Assembly: GCA_030533445.1 (NCBI GenBank)
Contig: CM060064.1
Span: forward strand, 42,489,287 to 42,553,286
Source of the DNA: Cyprinodon diabolis
Lineage: Eukaryota; Chordata; Actinopteri; Cyprinodontiformes; Cyprinodontidae
Direction of reading: 5' to 3'
Length of the DNA: 64,000 bases
Every line of letters starts with the position of its first letter. The stretch's first letter is position 1. This document shows, one piece after another, positions 50,522-62,217 of this stretch. The position numbers were made by a program, and so were the translations under genes. Under the pieces are notes generated by a model that worked only from the letters and a program-made list of their open reading frames with translations, had not been told where the DNA came from and made no database searches.

Positions 50522-53500
50522 ATGGAAACAAGTCATTATATGAATTCACCAGCCGACAGAAGGATGGAAAGGGTGACAACAGATTCAGGTAAGAATTTAT
50601 TCAGTGTTTCTTTAACAAAAATTTAATTTTTGTATTTGTTTTTATTTAAAATGTTATTAAAGTGTTAAACACAAGTATTGCTGTTGAAAAGTCCTAAAGA
50701 TATAGGATGGATTAACATTTTTTTTTGGAAAATTCAATGTATAACATGGATGAATTAAAAACCTCATTTTATTTCTATTTTAAATTCTGTTTAAAGTAAC
50801 GAATTATAATTAAAAATGTCAGCAGACCTTTACCGGTTGTTGATTTTCTTTATTTGGACCCCGCTGATTTTTAATTGGTTCCCGCTGCTCTACAGGTTCT
50901 AAGTAATGTGATTATCATTGTAGCTGATTGGTTTTAACTGAGAGCTTTTAAGAAAGTCTGCAGTAACAATGATTCCTCTAATAGTCTTGTCTCAAACACA
51001 GGTGCTTAAGGAGGAAGTTTTATTTTGTTTATTTCTTTTAGACTGTTCATAGGAGATAGACCATAAAATGCAACATCTCATTCAATATATGCGATACGTT
51101 GCCAGACAGTTTGGCCTTGGCTGCTTGTTCGTAGAAGCTTGTAGTTATCAGGACACTGAGAGCAATGTCCCTACAAACAAAAGGGCCAGAGAGCCAAAGA
51201 TAAGAAGAAATCCCAAGCAAGAGGGATCCTAGAGTAATGGGTCATCCTAACTGGGCTTTCCTCAAAGCAGAAAAGAAACCCAAACTGGATCCTAGCCAGT
51301 CATCAGTTATAAAAGGATGAAACAAAACCTTGTGGGAGCTTCATAGAAACAGAGGCTTTAACTAAATTCTTCAAATGCATTATCAGTCACTCAAAATGTA
51401 CTATTTCATGCATATTAATAAGCACATCCATGGCAGGTTTAGATGCTCTACCAAAATAAACTCAGAGAGAAAAATATGTGGGTATCAAACCCCATAAACT
51501 TCTTAGAGTGAACACCTTCTTATATCAGATCAATGGCTTCTTAATCTATCAGCACTACAAACAAATGCAAAGCTGACGAGGTGTAGACACATACACTATA
51601 TTGCCAAAAGTATTTGCTCACCCATCCAAATTATTGGAATCAGGTGTTCCAATCACTTCCATGGCCACAGGTGTATAAATTCAAGCACCTAGGCATGCAG
51701 ACTGTTTTTACAAACATTTGTGAAAGAATGGGTCGCTCTCAGGAGCTCAGTGAATTCCAGCGTGGAACTGTGATAGGATGCCACCTGTGCAACAAATCCA
51801 GTCGTGAAATTTCCTCGCTCCTAAATATTCCACAGTCAACTGTCAGCTGTATTATAAGAAAATGGAAGTGTTTGGGAACGACAGCAACTCAGCCACGAAG
51901 TGGTAGGCCACGTAAACTGACGGAGCGGGGTCAGCGGATGCTGAAGCGCATAGTGCGAAGAGGTCGCCAACTTTCTGCAGAGTCAATCACTACAGACCTC
52001 CAAACTTCATGTGGCCTTCAGATTAGCTCAAGAACAGTGCGCAGAGAGCTTCATGGAATGGGTTTCCATGGTCGAGCAGCTGCATCCAAGCCATACATAA
52101 CCAAGTGCAATGCAAAGCGTCGGATGCGGTGGTGTAAAGCACGCCGCCACTGGACTCTAGAGCAGTGGAGACGCGTTCTCTGGAGTGACGAATCGCGCTT
52201 CTCCATCTGGCAATCTGATGGACGGGTCTGGGTTTGGCGGTTGCCAGGAGAACGGTACTTGTCTGACTGCATTGTGCCAAGTGTAAAGTTTGGTGGAGGG
52301 GGGATTATGGTGTGGGGTTGTTTTTCAGGAGCTGGGCTTGGCCCCTTAGTTCCAGTGAAAGGAACTCTGAATGCTTCAGCATACCAAGACATTTTGGACA
52401 ATTCCATGCTCCCAACTTTGTGGGAACAGTTTGGAGCTGGCCCCTTCCTCTTCCAACATGACTGTGCACCAGTGCACAAAGCAAGGTCCATAAAGACATG
52501 GATGACAGAGTCTGGTGTGGATGAACTTGACTGGCCTGCACAGAGTCCTGACCTCAACCCGATAGAACACCTTTGGGATGAATTAGAGCGGAGACTGAGA
52601 GCCAGGCCTTCTCGTCCAACATCAGTGTGCGACCTCACAAATGCGCTTCTGGAAGAATGGTCAAAAATTCCCATAAACACACTCCTAAACCTTGTGGACA
52701 GCCTTCCCAGAAGAGTTGAAGCTGTTCTAGCTGCAAAGGGTGGACCGACGTCATATTGAACCCTATGGATTAGGAACGGGATGTCACTTAAGCTCATATG
52801 TGAGTCAAGGCAGGTGAGCAAATACTTTTGGCAATATAGTGTAGCTACAAAATATAACTTTAGTTTTCATTATAATTAATGCATCTGTGGCTCTTTTACC
52901 TACAGGAAAATCCAAAATCTACCTGCTGATTGGAGTCTTTTTTTTCCTGCTCTGCGTCACACAATCATTGCTCAATGCTTACTTTTGGTATCAATCTGGT
53001 GAGTAGCAGAACTCATGAAACCTGGTGTCATATATCAAATCATTTTCACAGCAGCAGCATTAAGTAACAGTGCCTGGTTTCCGTTACAATCTAGGGTTGT
53101 TTTCTCCATCCCAACTTTGAAAACAAAGTTTGCTCTCTGTAGAAATCAATGTGAGGGTGCCCTCTCCATGTATCTTTGTGTTAGTGCTATAAAAGCTTTT
53201 GACGTGCCAAAATAGACAGACACAACCTCTAAGAAACTGCTTTTGGCTCTATAACAAAAAAAATTACAATAAAATAGCATAATTATTCAACATATCTGTA
53301 ACTTGGAAGAGTATTACATAGCGTCAAAGAAAGGTAAGGAGAACATTTAACGTAAAAGGAGAGTGGGGGCACCTTGTAAAACACACTGTGTTGGCATATT
53401 ACCCCCAACGTAGCACCCCTATTATTAAACATGATGGTGGAAGCTTCATGCCAAGGCATTCCTTTCTTTAGCAGTAAAGAAGCTGGTCGAAGCTGATACA

Positions 53501-56500
53501 AATATACTGTGTACAAAATATGGGGCATTGCTGGCAGAAGGTTAAAGGCTTGAAAATAGTTAAAATGACTTCAAAGATGAACTTTTTACAAGGATAATTC
53601 CATTAAATTGATTTGTTTATATTGCATCAATTTGGTATTTCAAAGACATTTGCAGAGACAGTTTAATCAGATCATTCAGTCCAGTTGGTTTTTTATCTAT
53701 AACAAATGCAGCAAATTGCATTGAGTCCTTGACTTTGCAGGATTTGCTCCTGGATGAGGATATTCACTTGCATTGTGTCGTTAACTCTGCAGCAGCCCCT
53801 CACACCGAGCATGCATTCTATCAAGGCTAACTGGGGGTTTAGGGAGCAGGAACCAGACACTCAAAAATCAGATAGAAGCACTGATCCGTAGATTGTATGT
53901 TATGGAAGGTAACAGTAACAGCGGGTGTCTCAGTCTGGGAAATAAACAGTCAGACAGCTTTGAGACAGTTTTCATGACAGAAAGGATGAAAGAGAGCACA
54001 TTCAGTTAGTCACAGTAAAAGATAAGCAATTATGTCTAGAAGAAAAACAGGACTAACTCCATTTATAATCAGAGGTGTTGATGGCCACAGCCCAGCAGAT
54101 GTTTCCCCTCCAGAAAGGTCTCACAGCCAAACAGGCCCAAGCAAAGGGAAAATACTGTGATGAAAAAAATCTGGGAGATCATAAATTAAGGCATTGAATT
54201 AACTAACTAATGATTGGAAAATACAGGTAGAATGAAGCAGAATGACGAAAAGTGGTCCCTATGTCCTCTAGCAGCCTAAGCCTGTAGCAGCAACTATGGA
54301 GATAACTCAGGATAACCTGAGGCACTGTTAGCTTTAAAAAATGAATTAAGTGTTAAGCCTAAAACATACAGACTGAGTATCTCAGAATGAAGCATATTAA
54401 TATGTTCAAATAAACCAAATTCAAAACTAAAATCCTTTTGAAAATGTACAGATAGCTCAATAGTAAAGTATTGAAATTTGGGTTGTTTGACAGAATTTGA
54501 AATACATGAAGAGATCTGAATGTCTTTGGAGTGCATAGTACACTATTAAGCCAAGGTTTTTATTAATACATAATGTGCCCTTAAGTTCAAAGTAATAACA
54601 GAGATGCGAACAGATAGAAAAACAGACGTACTGCTGTTTAGTAAAAGCAAATTGTGTGGAAAGGCCACATGTTCTAAAATTATTATGAGGCTTTTTCTAG
54701 TTATAAAAAGAAACTTTCTCAGTCTTATCTCATTATAATGTCATACATTGCCATGATAATTTTAGGTCATGTGGCAGTTCTATAAACGTTTTACATGCTT
54801 TATTAAAAACCATGGGAAATTTATTTATGGAAATGTTAAGGGACCCAATGCCTGTATTTCCCCTTAGTCTCCACCAAGCCCACTACTGTTTATTTATTGT
54901 TGTTATGATGATGCTGTTCTTTAATATTTTTCATTGTGTTCTAGACAAGAAAGGTTCCAATTTATCAGTCCATTTGTTCAGTTAAACTAGATAAACATTT
55001 ATCTCTTCGCTTTTTCAGTTGGAACTTTGAAAGGCTTTAATGTCTCAGTGTGCAATGTCACCTTGCTGGAAGAAATCAGAGACGTTTCATCAGAGAGAGA
55101 TCAACTTCTTGAAAAGGAAGAGCAACATCTTGGATACATAGACCAACTGCTTCAGGAGAAAAAAGAATTGCTTGAGAAGAACAAACAACTACATCAAGAT
55201 CACATCGAGCTGCACAACAATGTGCAGCAATTGAAAGAAGAAAAAAGAGAACTCCTTCAAAATAAAGTCAAACTGGAAGACAAGATCACTAAACTCCAGC
55301 AGAGAAACAGGCTACTTAATAATGAAAATAGCAGGCTCAATCAAGAGAAAAATCAACTTCTCTACTGGAAGGAGCAAATTCAAAAAGAAAAAGATGAGCT
55401 AGTTAAAGAGAAAAATGACCTGCTTCAAATTAAACTTAAACTCACTGAACAAAATGGAAAACTGCGTCAAGAGAAATGCAAGTTACAGCAAGAGAAGGAT
55501 TTACTAAAAATACAAATCAAAAATCTGGAAGAAAAACTTGCAGAAAAAGAAAATCAGATATCAGAACTTCAAAAAAGGTTAAATACAGGTAAGTTAGGTT
55601 TCATAACCAAATTTTTAAAGTAGAAATATTGTTCTCAAAAGTTTTGTACACATGTTCTCCACTCTTGGATCATTGCTTTAAGGTTAGCAAAATGTTCTAT
55701 TAGATTCATATTTAAAAAAATTACCATCATACTATTTTGCACCAGAATTATGTCACTATGTCCCTTCCATGAAGTTTTAGGTCTGTCCTCTCTATGGAGA
55801 TGTCCTGCTCCAATGATGACCTATCACTGCAAGCCTGCAGTTTGAAACTATTTCAAAACAGTAAAGAAACTTGGACATTTCTAACTAAACAGTCAAGGCA
55901 TTACTTAAGATCTTAATTAAAGAGCAGCCTTGAGCAGATACAAGCTCTCCTCACCAACATCAGATCCGGGTCAAAATTAATCAGCAAAATTAACATGATA
56001 ACATTTAACGCAATGCATGGATGTCAAAGCACAGTGTCAGTGGCATAAGATCTTACAGGCCGAAACAAAGCTGTTTACATCCGATAAACATGGTAAACAC
56101 TGGTAAAAGGGATTCAGACAGATAAAAGTGTGTAACAGTAAAGCACACTTACTATCCCCTGGCTTCCTTATGCATTGCTCTCCATTGTTTACTTTCCTGA
56201 TTCTGTCGCGCTGGTGACATCACCCTAACCCAGCATGATGGTGTTACCAGACACGTAGCAGCGGGGGGACAGAAGCAAGCCAGCTTGCAAGTGAAGGATC
56301 AGACTCAACTTATTTTGTCAGTGGGAAGGGAGTTAAACCGCTAATTTCACTGGGAAGAGGCTTTACTTGGGAAATGCCATCCTTTCAAAACACTTTCAAA
56401 GGACAGCAATAAGCTGTATATTTATAAAGCAGGGGATTGAAATGGTCCCTCGTGATGACCAGACTATCCCATGATGGACAATATAGTTTTCAGAGCTATA

Positions 56501-58826
56501 CATTATTCCATAGCTATAAATTATGGATTTCAACATGATTAACAGTACTTCTTCTTGTTTGCATTTGGTTCCCACTTCTCTGGAAATAATGTATGCAAGT
56601 TGATCCAACAAGATGAGGTTCCCATGTTGGATTTCATAGTAGGCAGCAGGGATTGCCAAAACAAAGTTAATTAAGGTTTATAACTTAAACTCCATCCATC
56701 TTCTCCTGTTTCGTCCATCATGGCCGAGGTGGGGCTTGTCCCTATCTGCAGCAATCTATGGGCGAAAGACAGGGCACACCCTGGATAGGTTACCTGTCCA
56801 CTAGAGGCCAACTTGACTTAAACTGTATTTCATGATAGCTGAATCCCACCAAATTCTGTGCTCTTCCCAATTGCCAATCATCCATCCATTATCTGACACG
56901 CTTGTCCCTAGTTTGGTTGCGAGGGGTGCTGGTGCCTATCTCCAGCAGTCAATGGGCGAGAGGCCGGGTACACCCTGCACAGGTCGCGAGTCCATCGCAG
57001 GGCCCAAATGCCAATGTTTCTATTAAAAGAAAAACAAGCAAAACAAAACAAAGAAAATCTGCTGTTGTTGTCACTTTTAACCCAATTATTACCATCCTTT
57101 TTAGATGGAATTTGGAAATTGTTCTGTGTTTACAGTAATTTGCAGATTCAAAACCAGCATGATCAAAGCCCCACAGTAACACCAAGGAACTGCCTTATTA
57201 TAAAGGTAACGGTCTAAGCACATAAGCTGCCAATTTAACAACTATGTAAATAAAAAACATCATCTGTGTTGTTATTTTAGCAATATTTTCTCGAGATTCA
57301 ATTGAAATTCCTTCAGATTCCCGAGCTCATCCCTGCTGTATCTCCTTCCCATGAACAATAAAATCAGGAAGCAAAAAAACTCAGTTTAAAAATTTTCTTT
57401 TGTTGTAAAGGCCCTGGCCTTACAACTATATATTTATATGCATAAACCAGAGCTAGGGGCATTATTGCAAAGGAAAGATTGTCGAGCAAAGACACAGACA
57501 TCAGTATAATTTTGCAACAAAGCTCAGGATCTTTGTCAGTGTGCAACAGCAAAACTCGTCTACTTTCCAATGCAAATAATTTATGTTTTGTTTATTTTTA
57601 AATAAAGAGATTTTATCCCTTAAAATCATATCATATAGCTTTCATTCATCCTCAAATCCCCCAACACAACATTAAGATCTATATGCAGTATGTACTGTGA
57701 CAAATACTAGCATGGGAATGGAGCTATTTAGTGGAAAATACTCAAGTTTTAAATGACTCCAGCTTTTTTTTTGAAACAAAAAAGAAAATTACAATGACAT
57801 TCAAAACCTTCTTTGTTACGTACCGTATTTTAACGACTATAAAGCACATATAAACGTCTTTTTTCCCCCTCAAAATGTGCGGCGTGCCCTATATTCCGGT
57901 GCGCCTTATGTGTGTGTTAAATACAGTAAAGGCACACATAACTGAGACTGCGCCTTTTAGTACGGTGCGCCTTATGGTCGTGAAAATATGTTATATTTAT
58001 CTCTAAATTACAAAAAATGTTCATGCTTTAAGACGCAGCACCTTATTATTGATGTTCCCTAATTTTTTGTCATTTTTTATTTCTTAGAGGTAACAAGTCA
58101 AAGTTGTCCCCCGGGATGGCTGAGGTTTATGTCGAGTTGCTACCAGCTTTCTACAGAGCCAAACACCTGGATATATGCCAAACAAAACTGTGAGATGAAA
58201 GGAGCTCAACTTATGATTTTGAATGATGAAACAGAACAGGTATTTTTGTCAGTTTCTAAATGGGTTAAAAGGGTTTAAATTATTTTTATTGTCATTTTTC
58301 ACCCAATACAGTAGTTAACTTTGAAGAACAACTGTGACATTGCTCACAATAAACTAAACGTCAAATCTTGATTAGCTTATTGGCAGCCGATAGTTTTGCT
58401 CGATGTAACCATAAAAGCGAAGTGTCTCACCAATGATTTTCTCCTGCAGAGACCTTTCATTGGAGGAATGGTAAAAATCTGGATCGGCCTCTATGTTGAA
58501 ACAGACAGTTATACCTCATGTTGGAACCTGAAGGATGTACATGGAAGACTGCTGAAATATAGGTGAGCTCAGCCAGTCTGAACATCATTCTGTCTGACTG
58601 GTTTTTAATAGCACTGAGTGTGTGAGACTGATGTATTCAGCTTGTTTTTGCCTTTTCTGTTTCTAGTGCATCAAACACCCCAAAACCAAAATTTTGGACT
58701 GGTCTCTCCCAAAGTTGTGTTTACATTGATCAGAGTCTTCCATGCATGAGTTCTCGGTCTACAGGCACCTGTAGGGAAAAGTTCTATTGGATCTGTGAAA
58801 AACAAATGAGCACCACTGGTGTTTGA
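50522..58826 (+). CDS. Type II C-type lectin-like receptor with long coiled-coil stalk
   Basis: Exons 50522-50588, 52906-52998, 55019-55588, 58088-58239, 58450-58562 and 58667-58826 (TGA 58824-58826). All are GT-AG with compatible phases; 1155 nt, 384 residues. Residues 1-23 are cytosolic ([18 protein letters not shown]...) and include a YxN motif at Tyr6. Residues about 27-49 are a membrane span ([16 protein letters not shown]). Exon 3 encodes a stalk of about 190 residues: two sequons (NVS, NVT), one Cys, then an unbroken Leu/Glu/Lys coiled coil. Residues 244-384 form a C-type lectin domain: [40 protein letters not shown] and the terminal [11 protein letters not shown]. The EPN/QPD and WND calcium-sugar motifs are missing, so Ca-dependent glycan binding is not expected. 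Layout resembles CD209/CLEC4-like and NK-type fish lectin receptors; the orthologue is not named. Intron 1 carries an intact Tc1. Confidence 0.9.
51594..52841 (+). mobile_element. Complete Tc1/mariner element
   Basis: 1248 bp with identical 29-bp terminal inverted repeats (CACTATATTGCCAAAAGT... at 51594-51622 and its complement at 52813-52841), flanked by TA on both sides (51592-51593, 52842-52843). It contains one uninterrupted transposase gene. Inserted in intron 1 of the C-type lectin-like gene, same strand. Confidence 0.96.
51728..52759 (+). CDS. Tc1-like transposase, full length (DD34E)
   Basis: 343 residues from ATG 51728 ([20 protein letters not shown]); the reading frame is open further upstream to 51614, but this start matches the family. 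N-terminal bipartite helix-turn-helix domain ([20 protein letters not shown]) with GRPRK AT-hook-like linker, then the DDE catalytic domain: Asp in LWSDESRFS, Asp in FQHDCAPVH, and Glu in [11 protein letters not shown]. Exactly 34 residues lie between the last two, i.e. DD34E. The glycine-rich [15 protein letters not shown] box is intact. There is no stop or frameshift, and the length equals functional Tc1 transposases, so it may still be active or only recently silenced. Confidence 0.96.
   Translation: MGRSQELSEFQRGTVIGCHLCNKSSREISSLLNIPQSTVSCIIRKWKCLGTTATQPRSGRPRKLTERGQRMLKRIVRRGRQLSAESITTDLQTSCGLQISSRTVRRELHGMGFHGRAAASKPYITKCNAKRRMRWCKARRHWTLEQWRRVLWSDESRFSIWQSDGRVWVWRLPGERYLSDCIVPSVKFGGGGIMVWGCFSGAGLGPLVPVKGTLNASAYQDILDNSMLPTLWEQFGAGPFLFQHDCAPVHKARSIKTWMTESGVDELDWPAQSPDLNPIEHLWDELERRLRARPSRPTSVCDLTNALLEEWSKIPINTLLNLVDSLPRRVEAVLAAKGGPTSY
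52999..53379 (+). other. Lectin-like gene intron 2, 5' part
   Basis: AT-rich intron with no exon or repeat recognised. Confidence 0.5.
53380..53560 (+). mobile_element. Decayed Tc1-type fragment
   Basis: AAACATGATGGTGGAAGCTT and the following bases give broken text ([12 protein letters not shown]) corresponding to the GGGSIMLWGCFS box of Tc1 transposases, with stops. A relic. Confidence 0.45.
53590..54160 (+). repeat. Interspersed repeat (family of 34770-35310), diverged copy
   Basis: The order of blocks matches the 34770 copy: TTTATATTGCATCAATTTGG start, CCCCTCACACCGAGCATGC, AGAGAGCACATTCAGTTAGT, then TGTTGATGGCCACAGCCC and CTCACAGCCAAACAGGCCC. Confidence 0.65.
54161..55018 (+). other. Lectin-like gene intron 2, 3' part
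   Basis: No exon seen before the acceptor TTTTTCAG at 55011-55018. Confidence 0.5.
55589..56694 (+). other. Lectin-like gene intron 3, 5' part
   Basis: Less AT-rich between 55920 and 56400, possibly old transposon DNA. A minus-strand open frame at 56396-56659 has no recognisable domain and is not called. Confidence 0.45.
56695..57005 (-). repeat. Antisense SINE tails (family of 17825-18130), tandem
   Basis: CCATCCATCTTCTCCTG then GGGCACACCCTGGATAGG, and again CATCCATCCATTATCTGACA then CCGGGTACACCCTGCACAGG. These are the reversed 3' parts of the GGATGGAT-tailed fish repeat, present twice in a row. Confidence 0.65.
57006..57827 (+). other. Lectin-like gene intron 3, middle
   Basis: AT-rich, no exon recognised. 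Confidence 0.5.
57828..57992. mobile_element. MITE with CGTATTTT termini
   Basis: Left end ACCGTATTTTAACGACTATA, right end GCGCCTTATGGTCGTGAAAA, inverted to one another. The internal GTGCGCCTTATG motif is repeated. A known type of short vertebrate DNA element; no coding capacity. Confidence 0.6.
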
Positions 58827-58894
58827 CTCCATTCACCATGTGCATGTCTGAGAGGAAATCTCAGTTTAAATCCATCTCTCTTTTAACTAGGCCG

Positions 58895-59045
58895 GCAAAT
58901 TTTTAATTGAAAAAGCTTCCTGGATGCGAAGCGAAACGTCTTAAAACTTCTAACCACTGAACTTCTAAAAAGTCCAGTGGTTTGTTTTTTAACTTTTGTT
59001 TTTTAACTTTTTTGGAATGACTATGACCTGAATGACCACCAGCAT
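58895..59045 (+). mobile_element. Penelope-like (candidate) terminal fragment
   Basis: TTCCTGGATGCGAAGCGAAA, CGTCTTAAAACTTC, then AAGTCCAGTGG and GGAATGACTATGACCTGAAT. It lies about 70 bp after the lectin-like stop, so it may form part of that gene's 3' UTR. Confidence 0.5.
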
Positions 59046-61687
59046 ACTAACCCAAACATTTTTATTATGGACATTGCATATGGATCTTGATTGTGTGGAC
59101 TGTCTTGTTCATGCAGTTCATTATGAACAATGATTCACATTTAAACATTTTCTCTACTCAAAATCGTCAATTGCTGCAAATAAGATCATGATCTCAGAGT
59201 TGTTTTTCTTAGAAGACACTATTGACCTGTTGCTAGACTTTTGACTTTGCATCTTTTCTGGACAGATTTATATTTCTGTAGCAAACCATGCATGTATACT
59301 CTTTGCATTTTATTCCTTTAAATCTACTCTCCCAGTGATACTCTGTTTCGCTTTTAATGTTAAATTCTGCTTTCTCAGTTGCACAGTTCAAGGTAAAGAT
59401 GAACAGAAACTTCTGCTGAATCAACAAGTCAATTCTTGCATTCTCTTCTTCCATGTTCAAAAATCACAAGGGAATTTGTAAGAGTGTACATTCCTACCCA
59501 TTACAAACTTCAACCAGATTTGATCTACTTCAACTATTTACAAAGTCCCTTTTCCTCAGTTTCATTGTTTGGGATAACTTAAATGTCACCATTTCGAAAT
59601 ATAAATAGAGTTATTGAATCGATGTATGGGTATGATTGGATTTTATTGTACAATTTAAATTAAAATAGTACATTTAGAAATATTGAAAAAGAATTAATCC
59701 TGATCTTACATTTTTAATCTACTCAGCTGATTTCCCATGAGCCTTCAAAGCTGCAGGGAGAACAAACATGTGGAAGTATAGTGTTAGTTATTTGTTTCCA
59801 CCAGAGGGCGGTATTGCTTTATATTCCAGGGCGAGGGGTCTGCAGCCCCATTGGCTAAACACCCTCCACAATGTCTCTTAATAACTTTGGCTCATCTAGT
59901 ATTCGATTTTTTTCCAATTCCCTTCTTAAAGTTGCCATCCTCCTGGAAACAGTAAGCCATCATTCACTCTAAAAACTACAAACCAATAGTTCCTTCATCA
60001 GGTAACATCCATCTTCTCCCCTTCAGAGACTCATTTCCTGACATCTGGCAATCCTGTTACCTTTTCATTATTTGTTCAATAAACCTTTTAAGAAAAATGC
60101 TCTGTCCATGATTTTTCTCCTGCTTCAGAGTCGAATCCAGGATTATCTGAAAAGGTTATTGGATAGTATATAACAAGGTTAACAAAATAATTTTATATGG
60201 TATTAATTTAACACCATAAGTCCTTCATCCAAAGGTTGAAAAAGAGGAAAAAGACTGCAGACCAAAGACAGGATCATACAGGCTGGCAAATATATATTAT
60301 ATTGAGAAAGCCTTGGTGCCAATGTTTCAAAGAAGCAGCAGAGATTCACTGTTTATATTGTGGAGTGTCAAAAAGAAATTATTTGAAAATAGTTAATGTT
60401 TGTACTTTTACATAAACCATGTAAGAAAACTAAACTTAAATAAGAGGGTGCAGAGTGAAAAACAGAATAGGTGGAGAAAAACTTACCCACCAGGTAGACC
60501 TGACCGCAATATACCAAGAATGAAATATGGTGGTGGCAGTACCATGCCGTGGGATGCTTTTTTTAATTAAGAATAGGGCCTTTTAAAACAATTGTTTGAA
60601 AGATTAAATTAGCAAATTTTGTGGCAGCCTTGAAAGAATATATGCTGAGTCTGTTAAAAAAAAAAAAAAAAAAACATGGGGAAGATAGACGACAGAACAA
60701 CAACACTAAACCCATGGTCTATTGCAGCATATTTTAGAGAAATTCAGGCTTTGAACTGTTTGGATCTCAAATATATGTTAAAGAAGACTTTAAAACAGAT
60801 AGAGTTGTAAAACCTGAAACGCTTTGAAGCTTTAGTTGAAGCAAAAGGGGATCTCTTAAAGTATTAGTTGCTGCTTGGCGGAATATAGAATCAATGCAAA
60901 GTTTCATTTTTCTTATTCATAGAAATATAAAAGTCATGCACGGCTTGTCCTTCCATGCACTACCTTGTAGAAAACATCCAAAATTCTAATAACATGAATA
61001 GAAAGTGCAGCTTCTAATGTGGCCACCTCAACAGCAAGCCACTGTGATTAAAGGCTATAGTTTGCATCAAGTAAATGTTTTCTTTGACAGAGAGGTTTTA
61101 GAAAACGATCCATCCAATCAAAGGACAGTGTTTAGATGCAAATGGTCATTTTTTTCTATTTTGGACATCTAGCAATGATGTATATATCAAATGAAAGTAA
61201 ACTAATCAACAGTTTTGATAAGGGAATTATACATATCTATACAAACAGAAAAATGTGTTTGGTAGAGAAAAGATAATGAGGATGGAGGGGCATGGGGGGA
61301 GTGAAAGTGCTTCCAGTGAATGCTTATTGTTTTCTTTTTTTTTTCTACTTTACTCTCACATAGATTTTTTTTCTTCCCAAACAATTGATGCATTTAGTCA
61401 GTGATCTTATCAGAGCCACTTTAACAACTGTCCCAGGAGAGTGAAAACTAATTAAGTTAAACAGCAAACAATCAGCTTTTCTTCAGCTGTGAAAGCCACC
61501 ACTGTCTGACTGGTATGTAAAACTTACTCAGCAGTTCATTTCTCAGTTTAACCATTTAGCCGAAATTCTCCTCCAGGGCTTCTCACTCTGAACAAAAATG
61601 AAAGATTCTCTTCTATTATAGAACATACAACGCATTGCAGAAATAAAAGAAGTAGACAGCAGCATCAAGGCAATGGCTTTAAGGGTG
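59046..61687. other. Gene-free DNA with possible old elements
   Basis: No supported gene. About 59780-60178 begins TGTTAGTTATTTG, has TTCAATAAACCTTTT near 60075 and ends ATATAACA, which could be an LTR, but no target duplication was found. About 60510-60560 (AATATGGTGGTGGCAGTACC) is a relic of a Tc1 GGGS box. The rest is AT-rich. Confidence 0.4.
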
Positions 61688-61970
<283 letters not shown>

Positions 61971-62109
61971 CCCAAAACAGTTTCTTCCCCACTGCTGTAT
62001 AAAATGGGGTTAAAAAAGCAACAAAAAAAGCACTGAATGTTGGAAAACTGTAAATCATCACCAGTCTTATGTTTACATTTGATCACCATGTTCACATTTT
62101 ATCGCTGCT

Positions 62110-62217
62110 GCGTTTTAGAAATGGAAATGTCTTGAGCTGTACTGAACGAAATTTCGTTTTGTATACAATCTGTGTACAAAATGACAATAAAGTCTATCTA
62201 AGTCTAGATAGATAGAT
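62110..62217 (+). repeat. Fish repeat tail with AATAAAG
   Basis: GAACGAAATTTCGTTTTGTA then TACAAAATGACAATAAAGTC, followed by GATA units. A similar string is at 18469-18517. The whole region 61688-62217 may be one repeat bracketed by GATA. Confidence 0.55.

Noticed and set aside
51614..51727. N-terminal extension of the Tc1 transposase from an upstream ATG
   Set aside because: The first 38 codons overlap the terminal repeat region, and family members start at MGRSQEL-type sequence.
52023..52821. Minus-strand ORF of 256 residues opposite the Tc1 transposase
   Set aside because: Shadow frame of the real transposase; no domain and inside the element.
56396..56659. Minus-strand ORF of 87 residues in lectin-like intron 3
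   Set aside because: No recognisable motif, no promoter or splice context; length is compatible with chance.
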